Positions 9,586-24,600 of a stretch of DNA of 64,000 nt are shown here, one piece after another. Source of the DNA: Viscum album (taxonomy: Eukaryota; Streptophyta; Magnoliopsida; Santalales; Viscaceae); contig OY728143.1 of assembly GCA_963277665.1 (NCBI GenBank), forward strand, positions 228,709,591 to 228,773,590, read 5' to 3'. A program made the position numbers and the translations under genes. The notes beneath the pieces were generated by a model that saw nothing but the letters and a program-made list of their open reading frames with translations, was not told the origin of the DNA and did no database searches. How positions within the stretch are numbered: position 1 is the first letter of the stretch; the number at the start of each line of letters is the position of its first letter.

Positions 9586-12510
9586 TGTCACGAACAGAAT
9601 CTGGTCGCCGCCAAAACCGGCACCCGACCTAGCCTGTGACAAGGCCCGAAGGGATTTCCTGATTCCCATGGGCTGGCATAAGTTCCTGGGTATCATATAA
9701 TAATAATTGGGAACAATTTACCCGATTTTATTAACATTAAACAACAAACAAACTCGATAAAACAAATCTGGATTTTGTAACTAAAACCGTCTATTAAAAA
9801 ATTTCATAACTGAATTACATAAGTTAAAAATATGTTTAAATACCATTAAAAAGGTACAAAACCAAATAAGGATATCCCAAGAACCTCCACATGGAAAGAG
9901 GAACCGCCCTCATGCCATCTCCACGACACTACAACCTAATGGACAACTAAAAACCTGAACCAGTGGAATAAAACCTGTACCCAAACCTGTGACATAAAAT
10001 AAGCATGTCTACTTACCCCCAAAGGTGTAAGTAGGGTGTGAGAGAAAGACCAGTAGGATACCCCCTCTATGATATTCCATGTGATAAACATTTCATGACA
10101 AAAATCATTGCATGTTTTGTGAATAAGAAATGCTAGTTAAAATTTTCTAAATGATGCAATAATAAATGAAAATAGTTTTCTTGTGGGATAATTTTAAAGG
10201 ACAAACAATTTTAAAATAAATAACAAAGCTACTGAATTTTCCAGTAAACAACATCGTATACCGACGATAAGTAAAAAGGTTCCAATGAGCACAAGTAATA
10301 AGAAATAACCCCTAGGCACGAGCTAGCTGTGGGTCCCAGGTACCTCGTATCTCGGTGAGAGTAACCACAAAAAATATTCATTCCCGTACACGAGCCACTA
10401 GTAGGGATCATACCCATAACCTAGTTGTACCAAATAATCATCATCATTATTTAGTTAGAGTTGTAATTGTCAATCTTGCTAAGTGAAACTGAGGCCAAAC
10501 CCCATGGATTCACTAGCATACTAGTACACGTCCACCCACCTAGATACCCGGGTTTTCCATTTGTGCTCAAACAAGTTCAACAATCCAAGAAGTATAGTTT
10601 TCACATGAAAATATCACTTCCACATAAAACATTAACCAAACAGTCCCATGTACATCACACAAGTCAGAAATTCCACTTTTCATTCAAATGCATTTTGAAA
10701 TCAAACTCACACCAAAATTGCCTACAACACTTTTCACATTTATTTAACACTTCCAAAAATCCTTTAAACGATTTTATAAAACCATTACAAGATATTCAAC
10801 TCACATAACATCCCACACACATGTCACATAATACCGTTATCACCTTAACAATTAATTTTATCAATAAACTAACACGAAACATCCCACACCTCTGTTTCGC
10901 ACACAAAACACAATTTAGTAAAACATTTCGGCAATTTATAAAACATTCTAAAAATGTTTTACATCGCAAATCACCACTTCACCATTAAAACCCCACATTA
11001 GGTGAACACACTCACACAAATAGTACATATACACCCTTTCCCATCTTTGTTTAACCAAATAAAATATTTTCAATTTTTATTAAACAAACCCAAGAGGTAT
11101 AACCATTGTTTTCACACTAAACCAATTTTAAACCCCTCATTCAAAACCAAAATCATACCAATAACAATCCAAAACAGAATTTTCAGCCCTAAAACAATTA
11201 TTAAACCACCCAATGTGTGATAAAAATACATCAAATAATACCACAAAGATACAAATGAAAAACACACGTTTTCATAAATCACCTTCAAAAAGTAAAACAC
11301 GGTTTTACACCTTAAACTCATTCAAAAGCCTCTTTTCAAGGCCCACATGATAATAAATAATTACCAAACAAGAATTGGAAGCCCCTTTTATGACTAATAA
11401 ATCACTTTCATATGTTATATACTAAACCCAAACATTACCCCAAGAGTCACACATGAAAAGTACCCAATTTCAAGCTAAAATACAACTCAAAATTAAATGT
11501 CTAACCAAATTCATCAAAAACAGTTTTCACACCACAAAAAAACAGATTATAATCATACTAAATTAATAAACCAAGCAAGAAAACTCATCATAAAATGGTT
11601 ACACATAGAATAACCTAACTTTTGAGTCGAAACCCTCAAAACATGGTGCGAAACCTTAAGCGCACCACCGCCGCACCACAAGGAATATAAAGCCAGACCT
11701 AGACCACCAAAAATTGACCCAAAATATAACAAATCAAACTTTAGGATCTAACCCTATCTTTTGGACATTTTAGAAGATAATGAAAGAGGGAGGAAACCCT
11801 AAGGAGAATGAAAAATTGAAGAGAGAAACACTTACTTAAAACAATCTTGAATAAAATGACCCAAAATCCAACAGAATATGAATTTGAAAACATCCAACCA
11901 TTCAAGGGAAGTTCTAACAAGGATTATGAGATCATGTAGGAATTGTAATGGGGGAAAAGAGTAAGAATTGAGAGAGTTATGATGGAAATAACTTACCTCC
12001 TCAAATCTGCCCGATTTTAGAAACCCTAATAATTTCATCACTCCATCGCGATGCAAACGAGCTCCAAATAGGGGGTAAAGGAATGGGAGAGCGCCTGGGA
12101 TTCTTAGGGTCGAGGGGGAGGTGGAATCATCGACAAAACGCAAATATTGAAAGAGATATTAAATAGTTAAAATTTATTTTTAATGGAGAAAATGGTCTTT
12201 CGGGCAGGCCCAATTCCTTAAATAAAAACTCATATCCACCATGATTATGGATTTATAAAGGCTCAAAATTAAAATTTGGTGTAAATATATCAGGGAAGGA
12301 CATTAAGGAGTTAGAATGACTGAAAAATATTAAAAAATGAAAAGGTTATAAAAGAAACAAAATTTATTTTTAAATCTGGAATTGGGCTCACGGTTTGGCC
12401 CAATTCATGAAAACTCACATATTCTCCATAAATCCTTTGGAAACCCCCAAAACAAAGCATTAATGGAAATTAAAATAAAAATACATTTAAAATAATCTAT
12501 TTATGTGACA
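9586..12510 (-). repeat. 3' LTR of the LARD-like element
   Basis: It begins TGTCACGAAC on the plus strand and ends TTATGTGACA at 12510. It aligns along its whole length with 15714-18638. ORFs inside it are short, differ between the two copies and look non-coding. Confidence 0.92.
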
Positions 12511-12524
12511 ATTCTCCCCACCAT
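12511..12524 (-). other. Polypurine tract of the LARD-like element
   Basis: The minus strand reads ATGGTGGGGAGAAT immediately before the TGTCAC start of the 3' LTR, a textbook polypurine tract. Confidence 0.92.
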
Positions 12525-15500
12525 GAAAACTTTCCACCCCAGAAATCACATCATGGCCAAAGCAACAACCAAACCCAACTGAGAAACCAAGAGGTACTCT
12601 CTTGCCAGGTTTCTCCCCCAAAGGCCAAAACACCTCTAGTGATTAGTGAAGGAAGGAATACTCTCACAAACGTAACTTACAACACTTTACTGAATCAATC
12701 AAGAACATTCATACTTTATCCCAAAATAAAACTCCTCATACACTATCTGAAAAAGACTCAAGAAATTCGCCCAAACAAACATCAACTTCGAACAATGTTA
12801 CATTTACCTTACATTAACTAAACCATTGGGCGCTCTCATGTCCCAACGTTTACTCAAGAAACATGTTGGTATCTAGATAGCTCCGAACGAGACTATCTAC
12901 ACTAATCCAAGACCATGGAAAAATCTATGTTACCGGTACGGGGGGACACAAATACGCTCCCCACCATAAGAGACAACAAATATTTTTTTTCTTTTCTTCC
13001 GAGACAGAATCAAGAGACTAACAGGGGGAGGCCTAAATGGACTCACTGGTAAAATGGATATAAATCCCTCATAAATTTACAAAATATCTTATATAAGACT
13101 CATAGTTGGTCTCCCCACCATTTTAACTAACCATCTTAACCAACCAGCACTGGCCGGTAAAGAAAGACCTCAAGATTTAAAGAGTTGGGGCGACCAAATG
13201 GTTAGTTTGCACGGTTTGGGAAACCATACACTAATAGTGGGGATACATCTATCCACATGGTTTTCTGGGGCATGGTCACTATTAACAAAGTGAAAACCAT
13301 GTTCTCAAATAGTCTAGACAAACTTCAATACTTTCTCCAAATGCTCAGTGGAAACCAAAGGGGGAGGGAATAACATTGGGTGATGACATGGGAACATGGC
13401 CCTCCACCTATTTCCACCGAACATGGACAATAGAAGAAATATTATGACACCATAGGTTTAAACTATTTCTAAATTTCATTCTAAGGATATGACTTTGTAC
13501 AAGGGTTTAAACAACCCTGTGATTTCCCCTTACTACGAGCCAGCTTCTCTCCGGGACCTATGGCTGGAGTTCAAATGATAGAAGCATCTTCGGCCTCGCA
13601 GTTATGCATTTTAAACCCCATGAATGATAATTATTCTTTCTGTGCAACCAACAACTACAACGTAATCCCAAATAAGTTTTCCAGACATAACAAATTCCAA
13701 ACTCACTTTACCTGATCCCGATATTTCACTGAAACAAGGGCTATGAAGATGCATACACATCACACCTTGTTTCTTTAGGTGAGAAACAATATAAGTAAAG
13801 AACACATACACTCACCTTCCTCTAAATGGAATATTTTTATGTTTTTTCAAGCGAGAAATTAGTCCAACATAATAGGGACTCTCAGAGGATTTCATGACAT
13901 TCACCTATACGGTCAATCAAGCACATGACATCATAATGCATCACTGAACATAACCATTGCCACTGATATAAACAATGCCTGGAGAGGGACCTTATACAAC
14001 ATCCCCAAACAACACACAATTCTAGAAAGTGGATACAATATCCTATCATGACCATATTTCTCACACCAGTGGTTTAACATGAACTCATGCTTCATAGAAA
14101 CTTTGAAGAACCAAAAGTTCCTCTTAGACACCATCGAGACACTCATCCACACTAACAACCCTAGACCACATCCACCTTCGACAAATCAGGAAACTTAAGA
14201 AACTACGGTCTCTTTCAACCTTCCAGGAGAACTCTTTCATTACAAGAGGATCTAAAAATCAAAGAAAGGAATTGGTGTAAACTAAATCTACAGATCTCGA
14301 GAAAAAAAATATTCCTTATATTGATTAGCTGGAGGATTTTCAAATGGAAAAACAATCTGGGTTGCACTTCAGTTATGCATTAACCCTCAAAGGGGGCGTA
14401 CCTTATCCAACGAGAGAACCCAACGACCCAACCAAGATGGTATATTGGTAAAAACATGCCACAAAACAGATCCAAACACATTAATGGAACCACCATAAAT
14501 ATGTCTCAAAACATATCTCATAGGATACTACTAACCGGTCCTTCTACCCACCTTACCGACCAAACACAAACCCAAAACACAGTTTGAGCAATAGGGGTTC
14601 TTGGACTCAAAACATCCCACAACATCTACATTTTCCAAAAACACATAATATAAACCATCCGAAACAATTAATCAAGACATCATGTTTCTCATTAAAAACA
14701 TTTCTTTGAAAACAAATGGTTCAGTAGTTAGCGCATCCACCAATGGTACCCTATGGGCCTTACACATGCATGTATCTATGCCACACAGGGCACCCTCCTC
14801 ATATCCATCCCGACACTCATCCAGTCATGTCATCAAATATCCATCTTCCCATATAACCCCATGCATGTGGTTTCTCACGAAAATACCAAAGGTTTAAACA
14901 AAAATTATTTCCACTTTTCAAAACCAAAACGGTCAACCAACACATCCTTTTTCTCAAAACTGCTAACCATGAGATCAAAATCCCAACTCACATCTTACAA
15001 ATTTTTTCAAAAATACACAACCATTTAGAAAATAACTCACTTTCAAGATATTCACATCAATTTAAAAACATATCATCCCATTAAAACACACTTTTATTGT
15101 TTAGAAAACTCTATTGGAAACTCTTTTCAAAACCAACTTCAATATAGTTACTGCTTTCAAAAGAGGTGTAAGCATACCATTTTCTATTTCAAAACAATTC
15201 TGAAAATTCAATTCCTCCATTTCATAAACCAAACCATTCCCTATTTATTTAAAAATCATTTCACAATATATTTATGCTTCTTAAAACCACGCCACTTTAA
15301 ACCCAAAGTTATAAGATATCAAAACTAAAGCACAAAACAATGCCAGAGGAAACTAGTTTCAGTGGGTGACTTGGACATATGGTTGTCAGCCACATTCCAA
15401 TCACTTCAACTTCACAGAGAGTGTTCTAGAAAATATCCCTGGCTCCACATGGCTAACCAAACCCTGTGAGCCAACTGAGACCATTAACCCAACTCTCTTT

Positions 15501-15699
15501 TCATTTCCCCTAATCATCATCAGACCAAGAAAACCAAAAGACATAGATAAATTCTGACTTCCCCTGGTGACATGAATCCCTTCATGAGGTGTGGTGATCA
15601 ATCACACTACCCATAACCATAATTTCATGTCCAGACAATCTTAACTCTAGACTATCCTGACTATTTCCCAAATAACATAACTCAAATAGAGCGAACCTC
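12525..15699. other. Non-coding interior of the LARD-like element
   Basis: The longest open frames are under 95 codons on either strand and show no gag, protease, polymerase or integrase motif. Composition is A- and C-rich on the plus strand, like the LTRs. I see no degenerate polyprotein, in contrast to the old gypsy elements, where broken domains are still readable. It therefore looks non-coding by origin rather than by decay. Confidence 0.75.
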
Positions 15700-15710
15700 C
15701 TCTGATACCA
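15700..15710 (-). other. Primer-binding site of the LARD-like element
   Basis: The minus strand reads TGGTATCAGAGG, identical over 12 bases to the copia primer site, and lies 3 nt from the 5' LTR. The primer would be initiator methionine tRNA. Confidence 0.92.
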
Positions 15711-15713
15711 TTT

Positions 15714-18638
15714 TCTCACGAACCGAATCTGGTCACCGTCAAAACCGGCACATGACCCAGCCAGTGACAAGGCCCGAAGGGAGTTCCTGATCCCCACGGG
15801 GTAGCACTAGTGTCTGGGTATCATATAATGATAATTGGGAATGATTTACCCGATTTTATAAACATTAAACAACAAACAAACTCGATAAAACAAATCTGGA
15901 TTTTTCAACTAAAACCGTCTTTTAAAAAAAATTAGAATAGAATTACATAAGTTAAAACTATGTTTAAATACCATTAAAAAGGTACAAAACCAAATAAGGA
16001 CAGTCCAAGAACCTCCACATGGAAAGAGGCACCGCCCTCATGCCATCTCCATGACACTTCAACCCAATGGACAACTAAAAACCTGAAACAATGGAATAAA
16101 ACCTGTACCCAAACCTGTGACATAAAATAAGCAAGTCTACTTACACCCAAATGTGTAAGTAGGGTGCGAGATAAAGCCTAGTAGGATACCACCTCTAAGA
16201 TATTCCATGTGATAAATATTTCATCACAAAAATCATTGCAAGTTTTTTGAATATGAAATGCTAGTTACAATTTTCTAAAGGATGCAATAATAAATGAAAA
16301 CAGTTTTCATGTGGGATAATTTTAATGGACAAACAATTTTTAAATAAATAACAAAGCTACTGAATATTCTAGGCAACAACACTGTATACCAACGGTAAGT
16401 AAAAAGGATATAATGAGCACAAGTAACAAGAAATAACCCCTAGGCACTAGCTAGATGTGGGTCCCAGTTACCTCATCTCTCAGTGAGAGTAACCACAAAA
16501 AATATTTTTTACCATGCACGAGACACTAGTAGGGATCATACCCATATCCTAGTGGTCCCCAATCATCATCATCATAGTATAGTTAGAGTTTTAAGCGTCA
16601 ATATTTCTAAGTAAAACTGAGGCCAAACCCCACAGATTCACTAGCATACTAGTACACGTCCACCCACCTAGATACTCGGGTTTTCCCTTTGTGCTCAAAT
16701 AAGTTCAACAATCCAAGAAATATAGTTTTCATTTGAAAATATCACTTTCACATCAGAAATTAACCAAACATCCCCATGTACATCACACAAGTCAAAAATT
16801 CCACTTTTCTTTTAAATTTATTTTGAAATCAAACTCACACCAAAATTTCCTACAACACTTTTCACATTTCATTAACACTTCCACAAATCCATAAAACGAT
16901 TTTATAAAACCATTACAAGATATTCAACACACATAACAGCCCACACACATGTCACATAATATCCTTCTCACCTTCACAATTCATTTTATCAATAAACTCA
17001 CACGAAACATCCCACACCCTTGTTTCACACACAAAACACAATTTAGTAAAACATTTCGGCAATTTATAAAACATTAAAAAAATGTTTGACATCTCAAATC
17101 ACAACTTTACCATTCAAAAACCCACATTAGGTGAACACACTCACCCAAATAGTACATATATACCCTTTCCCAACTTTGTTTAACCAAATAAAACATTTTC
17201 AATTTTTATAAAACAAACCCAAAAGGTATAACCATTGTTTGCACACTAAACCCATTTCAAACCCCTCATTAAAAACCAAAATCATACCAATAATAGTAAA
17301 AAACAGAATTTTCAGCCCTAAAACAATTATTAAACCACCCAAAAGTGTTATAAAAATACATCAAATAATATCACAAAGATACACATGAAAAACACACGTT
17401 TTCATAAATCACCTTCAAGAAGTACAACACATTTTTACACCATAATCTCATTCAAAAACCACTTTTCAAGGCCCACATGATAATAAGTAATTACAAAACC
17501 CTAATTGGCAGCCCCTTTCAAGTCTAATAAATCACTTTCATATGTTATAAACTAAACCCAAACATTGCCCCAAGAGTCTCACATGAAAAGTACCCAATTT
17601 CAAGCTAAAATAAAACTAAAAATTAAATGTCTAACCAAATTCATCAAAAACAGTTTTCACACCACAAAAAACATATTATAAAGATACTAAATTAATAAAC
17701 CAAGCAAGAAAACTCATCATAAAATGGTTACACATGAAATCACCTACCTTTTGAGTCGAAACCCTAAAAACATGGTGCGAAACCTTAAGCGCACCACCGC
17801 TGCACCACAAGAAATATAAATCCAGACCTAGACCACCAAAAGTTGACCCAAAATATACCAAATCAGAACTTAGTATCGAACCCTATCTTCTGTACATTTT
17901 AGACCATAATTAAAGAGGGAGGAAACCCTAAAAAGATTGAAAAATTGAAGAGAGAAACACTTACTCAAAACAATCTTGAATAAAACGACACGAAATCCAC
18001 CATAATCTGAATTTGAAAATATACAACCATTCAAGGGAAGTTAGAACAAGGATTATGAGATCATGTAGGAACTGGAATGGGGGAAAAGAGTAAGAATTGA
18101 GAGAGTTATGATGGAAATAACTTTCCTCTTAAAATCTGCCCGATTTTAGAAACCCTACTAATTTTAGCACTCCATCACGATGCAAACGAGCTCCAAATAG
18201 GGGGTAAATGAATGGGAGCGCACCTGGGCTTCTTAGGGTCGAGGGGGAGGTGGAATCATCGAAAAAATGCAAATATTGAACGAGATATTAAATAAATAAA
18301 ATTATTTTTAATGCAGAAAAAGGGCTTTCGGGCAGGCTCAATTCCTTAAATAAAAACTCATATCCACCATGATTATGGATTTATAAAGGCTCCAAATTTA
18401 AATTTGGTGTAAATATATCAGGGAAGTAAATTTAGGAGTTGGAATGAGTGAAAAATATTAAAAAATGAAAAATTTATAAAAGTAACAAAATGTATTTTTA
18501 AATCTGGAATTGGGCTCACGGTTTGGCTCAATTCATGAAAACTCACTTATTCTCCATAAAACCTTTGGAAACCCCCAAAACAAAACATTAATGGAAATTA
18601 AAATAAAAATAAATTTAAAATAATCTATGTATGTGACA
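15714..18638 (-). repeat. 5' LTR of the LARD-like element
   Basis: It starts TCTCACGAAC (one base off the TGTCAC end of its partner) and ends ATGTGACA. Its length equals the other LTR. The first 150 bases are the most divergent stretch. Confidence 0.92.
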
Positions 18639-21600
18639 ACTATATTACTTCATCTACATTATTAAACGGTCACAACATTGTAGCTACAACTGAAGAGCCA
18701 TTTTATTATATTTCGAGTCTAGCATAGTTGTAGGGATTTGAATATATCCCTTTACCAATTTCTAGAAACAAATATCACAAAGATCTATATAAATCGGTGG
18801 GTTCTTTGGAGAAAGTGAAAATTCATACTCCGACATAGGAGGATTACCTGAATATAATAATAATTAAAGAGGCATATGACCAGGCTTATGTCCTCATTCC
18901 AATTATGTCTCACAAACTCAGAATGGGACTTTCCTCAAGACTAGAAAACATTCTAGCTAAAAATGTCTATAAATGTACTATAATGGGATAGGAATAGGAT
19001 CATATACACATTTCAATTTAGGATCACTAGCTCATTTTGGAACATTCCTTAAGATAGGTGAACATTCCTATAAAAAAGTCCATTGGTATTTCTAATAGAA
19101 CATGAATGGGATCATATCCCAAGTCCAACAATTTTTATTCAGTAAAATATTAAAAACACATAATATAATGTTAATATATCAACAAATAAATCTACTCAAC
19201 ATATTTCTATTTATTAAAAATCCTAGGACCATATATTTACTTCAAATTATGAATGATAGTACTAGAATCCTTTATAGTCTATAAAGGATGTGGATTATAT
19301 CCCTTTTCTCTTTCTGAAGATCTGTTCACATTTGTGAATAGGTAATTCGTGTTTTTACAAGGATCATTCTTTAAAATAATCTTGAATTTATTTTTATATT
19401 CTATAATCAACATATAATAAGGATCATATTCCCACTGATAATATAAATTTCACCAGCATACTCTGACATCTTCTTAGAAGTACGCTTATATCCCCGTAGT
19501 ACTATATGGTTACCATCATATTCTAGGAACTATATTTTTCTAAGACTATTTCTATGTTCAAACATAAAAGGGATGTTATTATTTTCCATGAACGATGAAT
19601 AATGAGGATCATATCCCTAATTTTCACAATTACAGTGTCCATGAGGATGTATGATTTATATCTATAACATGTGAAGGGTTCATCGACTCTTCAATACAAG
19701 AAGATGGTGTTCCCTATCTTTGATATTCCTCCATGATTTAGTAAAGATATGGATAATGGTGAATCTTATCTATTTGAACATCATGGAAAACATCCCCATG
19801 GTAATATCTCTCCCAAACAAGGAAGTCTTCCACATTCATAGAATCCCGCATGTAGAGTGTATCCCAAAAATTGACACCTTATTATAGTGATGTGCTTGAA
19901 ACCCTGGAATAAATCATAATTAGTACCCCACCAACATTCTTTTTCACTTCACCATAGTTAGCAAGAATATAAGAGATTCAACATATATGGTTTTAACATT
20001 TTAAAACATATTATTATTTTAATAAGAGGCTGAAATATAGATATGGAAATAGTTATATGGATAAACCTCCTAACAATGTTTTTTTGTATCACCACTTCCA
20101 ACCATGAAATCACAGATGAGTTAGATATGGATTTTATGTCTTACTTATGCAAAATAAAGTGGGTGACTCATCAACAGTTTAAGTCATGAAACCCCCTCTC
20201 AACGATATGAGGGTAATACCTAGATAAGAAATACACTATGTTTTCATAAGGATATGATTATGTTCTCTGTATCCTAGAACCCATAGATGGAAGATTATGA
20301 CAAGCAGTAATGATGTGTTTGTCTCAGTACCATAATACATCTTTTGGACTATTTTATAGAGCCTCATAAGATGTACCTATGTGATGATGAAAAAATGATG
20401 ATAATTTCACATCAAAATGTCCTAAAAAAACAAAATATCAATTGATACAACATTCTACATTGTTATAACCATAGTAAAAATTATTGGACTAGGTATTCAT
20501 GTGCATGTTTTCTAATATTGTAAGATTGCCTCATTATTAATGAGATAATATTTCATGAACGGAGGGAGAGGGTAGCCAACTGAATCCTAATATTGGACCC
20601 TCAAAAAAATACAGAACTACTTTTACACACAGAAGCTGATTAATTAGACTACCCAACACATTCCCAAATAAAATGACTCCCATCATATGCATTCATTGAA
20701 CAGGGCTCGTATATGAGCCGAATTATGAAAAATAAAATGGTTTTTACTAGAATCATCCATTGATTCCATATGTGAATCAACCCATCCTAGAGGTCAAGGG
20801 GAATTTCACCACCACACCCAAACTATGGCTAATCAAACCCTAAGACGATCTATGAAATATCATAGTTGACTGCAATCCAACCCCATCATATTTGGTTGGG
20901 GGAGTTTTTGTCTTATTTTCAACCACTAGTTTCATCACACCACTAGAGATTCCTCAAAAAATTATATGTGGTTCCAGATCAACCCTACCAAAAAGAATAT
21001 GGGAATTCATAACTAAAGTTCAATATCATTAGCAATCATATCCTTTATTGGAATCATCAAATCCTCATCAACCTGATCCGAAGGTGCCAACAGTGGACAC
21101 GAAATTTCTCTAGCATACTGGGATGAGGTAAATTTTATCATTATCCTCACCCCATTAAAAATAATTCTTTTATTGTATGGTAGAAAAATAGTGTGGGTCA
21201 AAATCCCATATATTCATCCCACCATAAGATAAAGATTTTCTATTTGGGTACCATTTGGCAAGAATGACTAGAACCTCCCTTCTCTATTCACATACCGAGA
21301 CTAGAGGAAAAAACAAGAAAGGTAATCAAAACCAATATAGTGAAAAATCCAAAATGGCCTACTATGTCTATGGGGTTAGAGAAATGGTCTATAATTAAAT
21401 ACTAGTGGGAGGGTTCAATGTTATATAATCACAATATTCTATAGGGATTAATGGGATAAATACTATTTCATAATAGATATCAGTAAATATAATCAACTTA
21501 AATCATGACAATGATGTGTTAAATATATAAATGTATATTGATAAAAATAAGAAACAATTCCTCATGAGGTGTGAGATCAAGATGAAAGAACTGGGGTCAT

Positions 21601-24600
21601 TTGTATGTGTAATGAAAAATGTATCAACAAAATAGAAATAATGAATAGTGAATTTCTCACACCTTTGTAGAACACTACCATAGAAAATGGGAATGGTGAG
21701 GCAACGTCTCCCCCACCACCTAGTGGAGCCAAAAATCAGTCAAATGATCTAGGTATATCACAAGATGGGATGGAGATAACTAATATCATATTTCCTAACT
21801 ACCAACAGGCCAGGAGAAACATTCCCACATGGTATCATGTTCAAATAATAGTGTATATCCCTCCACTTGTTTATCAATAAAAGTATAATAATCCTAAAAT
21901 ATCATCATTTTATCATGAGGACAACTCTATATCTAGGTATCAGATACAAATAAATGAGGAATATGAGTATTATCAAAACATTCCACTATTATAGTGACAA
22001 TCATACTCCCACAAGGGCGATCAATTAGTCCTATAACAAATTGATAATATGAGTGGTATGAAAATAGATCCACCTCATTGATCAATTATCACTCCCTATC
22101 AATGTGATGTGTTCCATATAAATCTTTATTAAAGAATACATGAATCCAATGATACCCTGGCTACTTGAATAGAATACATGGAAGGGTGTAAGACACATGT
22201 GAAACTCAAGAATAATCCATACCCATAATGGTTGGTGAAACATTACCCCTGCCATATTTTGAAAAACTGGTCTTCTCATCTTTTGATGGTGTGGGTGATA
22301 TAGAATAGAATTTCACCCACTTCTTGTCCTCATGCAGCCTGATGATAGTCCCTCAAAATCAATAGGAGGTGATCCCATAAATGTGTTTTGAATAGACTCT
22401 AATTAGGAAATAATTTATATGGAACAATATCCTTCTAGAAATATGTATTTGGGGGATGGGATTGACTTCATCAAAAATTCCATTATATGTTCACCTTTGC
22501 ATTAAGGAAACATACAATTATCAAACTCAAAAATAAAAAAATAGAGAGGGGTTTTTATATAATATCCGGATAGAAATGTTTTACATATTTTCTTAGTAAC
22601 CATCTCTCACAATGGAAATTATTGGATGGTTATGCTGAAAATCATTAGGATGACCTGCAAACACCATTGATCATGATGAAGTATCAAAGAAGATTTGGGG
22701 AATTTTCATTAATGGTAGAACCCATAGAATATTACATTATGAGGACATGGTATAAATCTAATCACATTCCCTCAGTATAGGGAAAAATATTATTAAGGAA
22801 TATATTGTTTTTGTTACATTTAGACCCATAGTATTTACCGTTATTGAACCCATAATGGATCCAAATCATCATGCTTCTCTCATCAGGTTGTAGTGGAAAA
22901 AATATCACCCTCGAGCAGAAGAAAAAAAATATATCATGGTTACCTGTCATTTGAGGAATATTTGAATAAATCACATTCTTTTTGAAATAAGTAGGTATTT
23001 GGTTACATCCTTACATCGATGTAAAATTTCATAATCCTGTTTCTATATAGCTAGATACCGAAATTTTTCAACATCATAGATAATCTTGACTACTAGTCAT
23101 TACATTGGTGATTGGGTCACAAAATCATGTACTTATTCTCTTCAATTATTTCCTTTATAGAATGGTGTCATTTATATAGGATATACAAGAGAAGATCCCT
23201 GAATATGTTTCCTATATAACTATTACATTATCAATAGAATAGAGTGACTATAAATAATTTCGGTACCAAAATATGTAGATGATAAATAATTGGATAAATC
23301 AAAAGATAGTTAATCAATTTGATGAATCCTTGAGATCACAGTTTCACAAACTAAAAAATATCTTAGTTCCCAGTGTTGAATCATTCAATATGAATCCCAT
23401 AGGCATAATAAATCAGAAAACATAAGAAATGACATAATAGAAAGATTTATATCTTACTCCAACCAAATCGTTCACTCTTTCATACTTAATTCCTTCAACA
23501 TTTGTATAAGGATAACCAACCCAAAAAAGCAGAACCCACATCAGATGAAGAGCTCATTGATAATATATTTCACATAATAAATCAAGTCTCTAATAAAAAA
23601 CACGCTGCTGAATGTAAGATACCCATACCTTACCAGGGCATTGGAGGGTGATGTTTCTGTAGATGAGGATTCTAGGGATGATGCAGTCATTATTGAAAAA
23701 AAATTTGTCAAATCCCTACGGAATCCATATATTCAACTGTAATCCAAGGGAGGGAACTCAAGTAACACCAATAAAAATGGATATAACATAGATACCTCTA
23801 TTGGTCATTAATTCCAAGCCACATTATATCAAACTACATGACCACATCCCAGTCAAATTTTTTTAAATATTATGAAACATCATATTCTCTTGACATTAAT
23901 ATTCATAACAACATATCTTAAGGTTGAAAAAACCATTTCTTATGATGACATCATATTCAAGAATCATATATTTTATCCCTTAACCTTGAAAGAGGTTCAA
24001 TACATGCTATCATAGACTTTATGTTTCTTGAAATCTACATGAATATTACATTCTCCATGAACCAACATCATATCATTAATGTTTGAGTTAATACCAACCA
24101 ATTGCTGGAGATGTTATCCTTCTCTTGGATCCCCAGGGACCTTGTATTACCTTTTATAGTTCTCCCATATAGGAAAATAGTAATAATGACCGTGTAATCC
24201 AAATGGAACCTTATAGTATTCGTTATAGGGTGAATCAATGTTAAACAGATTGTTCCTACAGGAAGGTTTAACCAACAGGATATTCCCATGTTATTCCCCG
24301 AAGCTACATTCCATACTATGTAGAATATAGAAATAACGATTATCTAATGAATGACATGTACCTACCATTTTTGACCTCTTGTTATCATATATATCATCAG
24401 GCTCTTATTTACACATTCCATGACCCAACAACAAAACCATATTTTGATACACTAAATTTAACACATTTGTGCACCATACCAATTGTCAAAGAAAAATTAT
24501 GACATCATATTTTTGAACCATTAAATTCTGTGGCATGAATCCTATATGAAGAAAAAATATTAAATGTTATTATATCCTATTTGTTATACAACCTATTGGA

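Larger units (their letters stand above)
9586..18638 (-). mobile_element. Coding-free LTR retrotransposon (LARD-like), complete
   Basis: Two direct repeats of equal length (2925 bp) flank a 3.2-kb interior. The left repeat has perfect short inverted ends TGTCAC...GTGACA. A polypurine tract adjoins the inner edge of the left LTR and an initiator-methionine primer site adjoins the right LTR, so it is oriented leftwards. The 5 bases outside are CCTAT on the left and ACTAT on the right, a target duplication with one change. No interior frame encodes a recognisable retroelement protein, so it would have depended on enzymes from another element. LTRs differ at very roughly one site in ten by eye, making it clearly older than the copia element. 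LTR layout resembles that of the gypsy element at 59311, so a gypsy origin is likely but unproven. Confidence 0.9.

Noticed and set aside
21013..21201. 62-codon minus-strand frame with clean sequence
   Set aside because: Length is within chance for AT-rich DNA and no family is recognisable.
23460..23720. Possible copia-like remnant on the minus strand
   Set aside because: A few residues looked like a copia integrase-linker region, but no motif held up in any single frame.
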